This document shows, piece after piece, positions 7,313 to 9,097 of a DNA stretch of 9,097 bases. A model generated the notes under the pieces. It was not told the DNA's origin. It searched no databases and saw nothing but the letters and a program-made list of their open reading frames with translations. A program made the position numbers and the translations under genes. Positions within the stretch are counted from its first letter, which is position 1. Every line of letters starts with the position of its first letter. The DNA is from Bacteroidales bacterium 45-6 (lineage in GTDB: Bacteria; Bacteroidota; Bacteroidia; Bacteroidales; Dysgonomonadaceae), in contig MKRS01000654.1 in NCBI GenBank assembly GCA_001897035.1, forward strand, positions 1 through 9,097, read 5' to 3'.

Positions 7313-7558
7313 ATGAAAAAAATTCGTTTGAATGTAGCTGATCTGGATGCTACGGAAATTTTGTCAAGAGATCAGTTGAAGGCCATTTTTGGCGGAAGTG
7401 GAAGTGGGAGTGGTAGTGGCTCCAGCACTAAAAGTTGCTACGTGAGATGTTATGACTCCGATGCTGACAACAATGATCCATCCTATTGCGGATCCACTTG
7501 TCCAACAACATATAAATTCGGATGTACTACCCTGTTTGCTTCTTGTGCTTGTGCTTAA
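7313..7558 (+). CDS. Cysteine-rich precursor peptide with double-Gly leader (RiPP-like natural product precursor)
   Basis: The 81-residue product has two clear parts. Residues 1-28 form a leader, MKKIRLNVADLDATEILSRD then QLKAIFGG, that matches the 'LN...L....LSRDQLK.I.GG' pattern of Bacteroidales GG-type natural product precursors (I recall TIGR04149). Gly27-Gly28 would be the cut site of a C39-type peptidase, usually fused to an ABC exporter. After it comes a (Gly-Ser) repeat (28-38), then a core with seven cysteines (42, 46, 59, 63, 71, 78, 80) and many Ser/Thr, ending CACA. Cys with Ser/Thr allows thioether (lanthipeptide-like) rings, disulfides or heterocycles; the sequence does not decide. 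No modification enzyme or transporter is in the window. Secreted thioredoxin-like proteins lie on both sides. A hairpin follows 18 bases after the stop. No clear promoter is seen in the 107 bases before it. Confidence 0.85.
   Translation: MKKIRLNVADLDATEILSRDQLKAIFGGSGSGSGSGSSTKSCYVRCYDSDADNNDPSYCGSTCPTTYKFGCTTLFASCACA
7394..7423 (+). repeat. GGN-AGT tandem hexamer encoding Gly-Ser repeat
   Basis: Four GGN-AGT units followed by GGC-TCC encode (Gly-Ser)5 immediately after the Gly of the leader cut site. The third bases of the Gly codons vary while AGT is fixed. The array could expand or shrink by slippage and would give a flexible spacer at the N-terminus of the mature peptide. Confidence 0.75.
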
Positions 7559-7575
7559 GCATTGAATTAATTATC

Positions 7576-7609
7576 GGAACATACCTGTAGTTTTCAGCAG
7601 GTATGTTCC
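7576..7609 (+). terminator. Perfect 12-bp hairpin after the precursor gene (attenuator or mRNA-end stabiliser)
   Basis: GGAACATACCTG (7576-7587) and CAGGTATGTTCC (7598-7609) pair perfectly around a 10-base loop. No T-run follows on the plus strand (TAAAAATT), so it is not a standard intrinsic terminator. Its place, 18 bases after the precursor stop and just before the next gene, suits partial termination or 3' protection that yields more precursor mRNA than downstream mRNA. Confidence 0.6.
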
Positions 7610-7623
7610 TAAAAATTAGAATT

Positions 7624-8400
7624 ATGAATATAAAATCCTTTTTATGCCTACTGCATAAAAGAACGTTTGGGCTTGCAATCTTAAGTTTCTTCATCTTTTC
7701 TACAACGTATTCTCAACAAGTCGTGCTAAACGTTTTAGATAGGACAAAAGGTGAGGCGAGCCTTTATTTTTATCAACCTCCGAGGACTGATAATTATACT
7801 TTCACCCCCCTTCCTGTTATAAATAAACACATAGGGCAAAAGACAACGCTGACAGACACCACATTCCAAGTGTCATTCATCCCGAACAGCCTTCACAGCA
7901 TCATCTCTTGTGGATGGTTGTATAACAACAAAGTGATTCTTTTGACTCAGGGAGATAGCCTGAATGTCATTGTAGATTATTCTGAAAAACAGAAAGGTCT
8001 TTTTGATGTTGTATTTAAAGGAAAAAACGAAATCAACTACGGCTCGAACACATCTCGGCAAATCGATGAAATTGATCGAAGTGTGCTTTCAAAGATTGAT
8101 ACAACAACTGATTTACGTGAGTGTCTTCAAATTATAGATAGTGTCTATAATCAACGCATTAATATGCTAAACAATCTCCCCTCCATCTATAAAGCGATGA
8201 GAATTAACGAAGAAAAAGCAGATTATTTTTACTACCTATATAGAACTTTGAGTGACAGCAATAAAAGAATGCGACACTCAGACATTCTACGATTAAACAA
8301 CAAAATATTTTCCAAAATACACGAATCCACCCCGCCATACCTGATGGACGATTTCTATTACAGACGTGGCCTGAGGTGCCTTGCCTTACTTTTATGCTAA
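7624..8400 (+). CDS. N-terminal piece of an interrupted secreted TlpA-like protein
   Basis: This 258-residue piece begins with a signal peptide (MNIKSFLCLLHKRTFGLAIL then SFFIFSTTYS, cut near 30). A beta-rich region follows (about 31-145; VVLNVLDRTKGEASLYFY, VILLTQGDSLNVIVDY), like the N-terminal domain of Bacteroidota TlpA/AhpC-type proteins. A helical region then runs to the stop (about 150-250, ending FYYRRGLR). I chose the ATG at 7624 because the ATG at 7603 lies inside the right arm of the 12-bp hairpin and adds a poor seven-residue extension. The last residues (CLALLLC) before TAA 8398-8400 look out of frame: one frame over reads ALPYFYAKAYSRK. The piece lacks the thioredoxin domain, which follows at 8425-9084 in the same frame. 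It is best seen as half of one protein of about 485 residues, broken by real decay or by sequencing error. Confidence 0.7.
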   Translation: MNIKSFLCLLHKRTFGLAILSFFIFSTTYSQQVVLNVLDRTKGEASLYFYQPPRTDNYTFTPLPVINKHIGQKTTLTDTTFQVSFIPNSLHSIISCGWLYNNKVILLTQGDSLNVIVDYSEKQKGLFDVVFKGKNEINYGSNTSRQIDEIDRSVLSKIDTTTDLRECLQIIDSVYNQRINMLNNLPSIYKAMRINEEKADYFYYLYRTLSDSNKRMRHSDILRLNNKIFSKIHESTPPYLMDDFYYRRGLRCLALLLC

Positions 8401-8436
8401 GGCATACAGTCGGAAAACAAGTTAATGGCTTCAACT
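8374..8436 (+). other. Lesion: three apparent single-base shifts inside the TlpA-like gene
   Basis: Coding sense moves from frame 1 (..YYRRGLR) to frame 2 near 8377 (ALPYFYAKAYSRK), to frame 3 at the A4 run 8414-8417 (QVNGFN), and back to frame 1 near 8431-8436 (DTINKYFEGEQREYL). Each step equals one extra base, so the net gain of three restores the frame, but TAA 8398-8400 now stops frame 1. This is a reading of sequence sense, not an alignment. Confidence 0.55.
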
Positions 8437-9084
8437 GACACGATAAACAAGTACTTTGAGGGAGAGCAACGCGAATATCTAATAGCAGACATGTTTAATA
8501 GAATTTACAGATCCAACAGTAAGGAATACAATGTAGATCCTGATGTTGAGACTTGGTACAATGCCCATAAAGATAAGATGCAAAACAAGCTGTATAATGA
8601 ATACATCTCATACACCTACGATGAGTACAAAAAGCTCAATAGTACATTTTCTGCGGATATTCTGAGTGAAAAAGCAATATCTCTGAAGGATAGTTCCGAA
8701 ATAAGCATCGGGGGTTTAATCCGTCAACGCAGCGGACATCCGATCATTATCGATCATTGGGCAACGTGGTGTCACGCATGTATTGAAGAAATTATTTTGG
8801 GTAAGAGTAATACGGAAAAATTAGAAGAAACTGGAGTACAATTTATCTATTTGTCACTGGATAAGATGCAAGATTTTCATAAAGCAAAGCAGAAAGCCAT
8901 CGAATTGGGTATTGAAAATTACGCATATATCCTCTCTGGAAATTTTGACACAAAATACATTAAGCATTTGAAAATCTCAAGCATACCAAGATATATACTG
9001 CTTGATGCAAAAGGGAATATTTCAAGTACAGACTTAGTACGCCCGAGAGAAATTCTCAGTATTGAGAACTTTATAAAGCGATGA
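8425..9084 (+). CDS. C-terminal piece of the interrupted TlpA-like protein: thioredoxin domain
   Basis: From the first ATG after the break the open frame gives 219 residues. A helical part (about 7-90; INKYFEGEQREYLIADMF...) leads into a thioredoxin-fold domain. GHPIIIDHWATWCHAC carries the redox motif W115-C-H-A-C119. A strand-helix-strand follows (GVQFIYLSLDKMQDF), then the cis-proline at I187-P188 (ISSIPRYILLDAKG). This is the arrangement of TlpA/ResA-like thiol-disulfide oxidoreductases, which work outside the cytoplasm. The piece has no signal peptide of its own, so if started at 8425 it would stay in the cytoplasm. That argues it is the detached end of the gene begun at 7624 rather than an independent gene. 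It resembles the protein at 6003 in overall plan, but with CHAC instead of CDPC. Confidence 0.7.
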   Translation: MASTDTINKYFEGEQREYLIADMFNRIYRSNSKEYNVDPDVETWYNAHKDKMQNKLYNEYISYTYDEYKKLNSTFSADILSEKAISLKDSSEISIGGLIRQRSGHPIIIDHWATWCHACIEEIILGKSNTEKLEETGVQFIYLSLDKMQDFHKAKQKAIELGIENYAYILSGNFDTKYIKHLKISSIPRYILLDAKGNISSTDLVRPREILSIENFIKR

Positions 9085-9097
9085 TTGCTGCATTTTA

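Noticed and set aside
7603..7623. Earlier ATG for the TlpA-like gene
   Set aside because: It lies in the right arm of the perfect hairpin and adds seven residues before a normal signal peptide that starts at 7624.

Overview
The window looks like chromosomal DNA from a member of the Bacteroidota, most likely Bacteroidales. Three things point there. Several intergenic spacers carry the TTG/TTTG...TAnnTTTG promoter pattern of that phylum. Secreted thioredoxin-fold proteins flank a short 'GG'-leader precursor peptide of a kind known from that group. An ECF sigma factor gene is coupled by an ATGA overlap to a small protein of the 'VWxxL' membrane type. All of this is read from sequence alone, without database support.

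Left part (1-1206, genes on the minus strand): an ECF sigma factor gene overlaps the start of a single-pass membrane protein gene that runs off the left edge. The sigma gene has a GCAAC-N16-CGTC element just upstream, which suggests autoregulation. To the right is a well-formed tRNA-Arg(ACG) with encoded CCA, its own Bacteroidota-type promoter and a strong intrinsic terminator.

Middle part (1280-5375, all minus strand): a housekeeping block. ligA (NAD-dependent DNA ligase) overlaps a conserved unknown gene by ATGA, and 49 bases later comes dapA (lysine/diaminopimelate pathway). Upstream of ligA is a three-helix membrane protein gene with its own promoter and terminator. The ligA product is odd: about 40 residues holding the second half of its zinc finger and the first part of the helix-hairpin-helix domain appear to be cleanly missing in frame.

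Bases 5376-6002 contain no convincing gene. They hold an inverted repeat, a good plus-strand promoter and a short Cys/Thr-rich peptide-like fragment without a start codon.

Right part (6003-9084, plus strand, visibly richer in A+T): an accessory cassette. It has a secreted thioredoxin-fold protein (WCDPC), an 81-residue Cys-rich precursor peptide with a double-Gly leader and a Gly-Ser repeat, a perfect 12-bp hairpin, and a second secreted TlpA-like protein (WCHAC). The second protein is broken into two in-frame pieces by what look like three compensating one-base shifts within about 65 bases. The most economical reading is an exported, cysteine-containing ribosomal peptide whose disulfides or thiols are handled outside the cytoplasm by the two thioredoxin-like proteins. 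No maturation enzyme or exporter lies inside the window.
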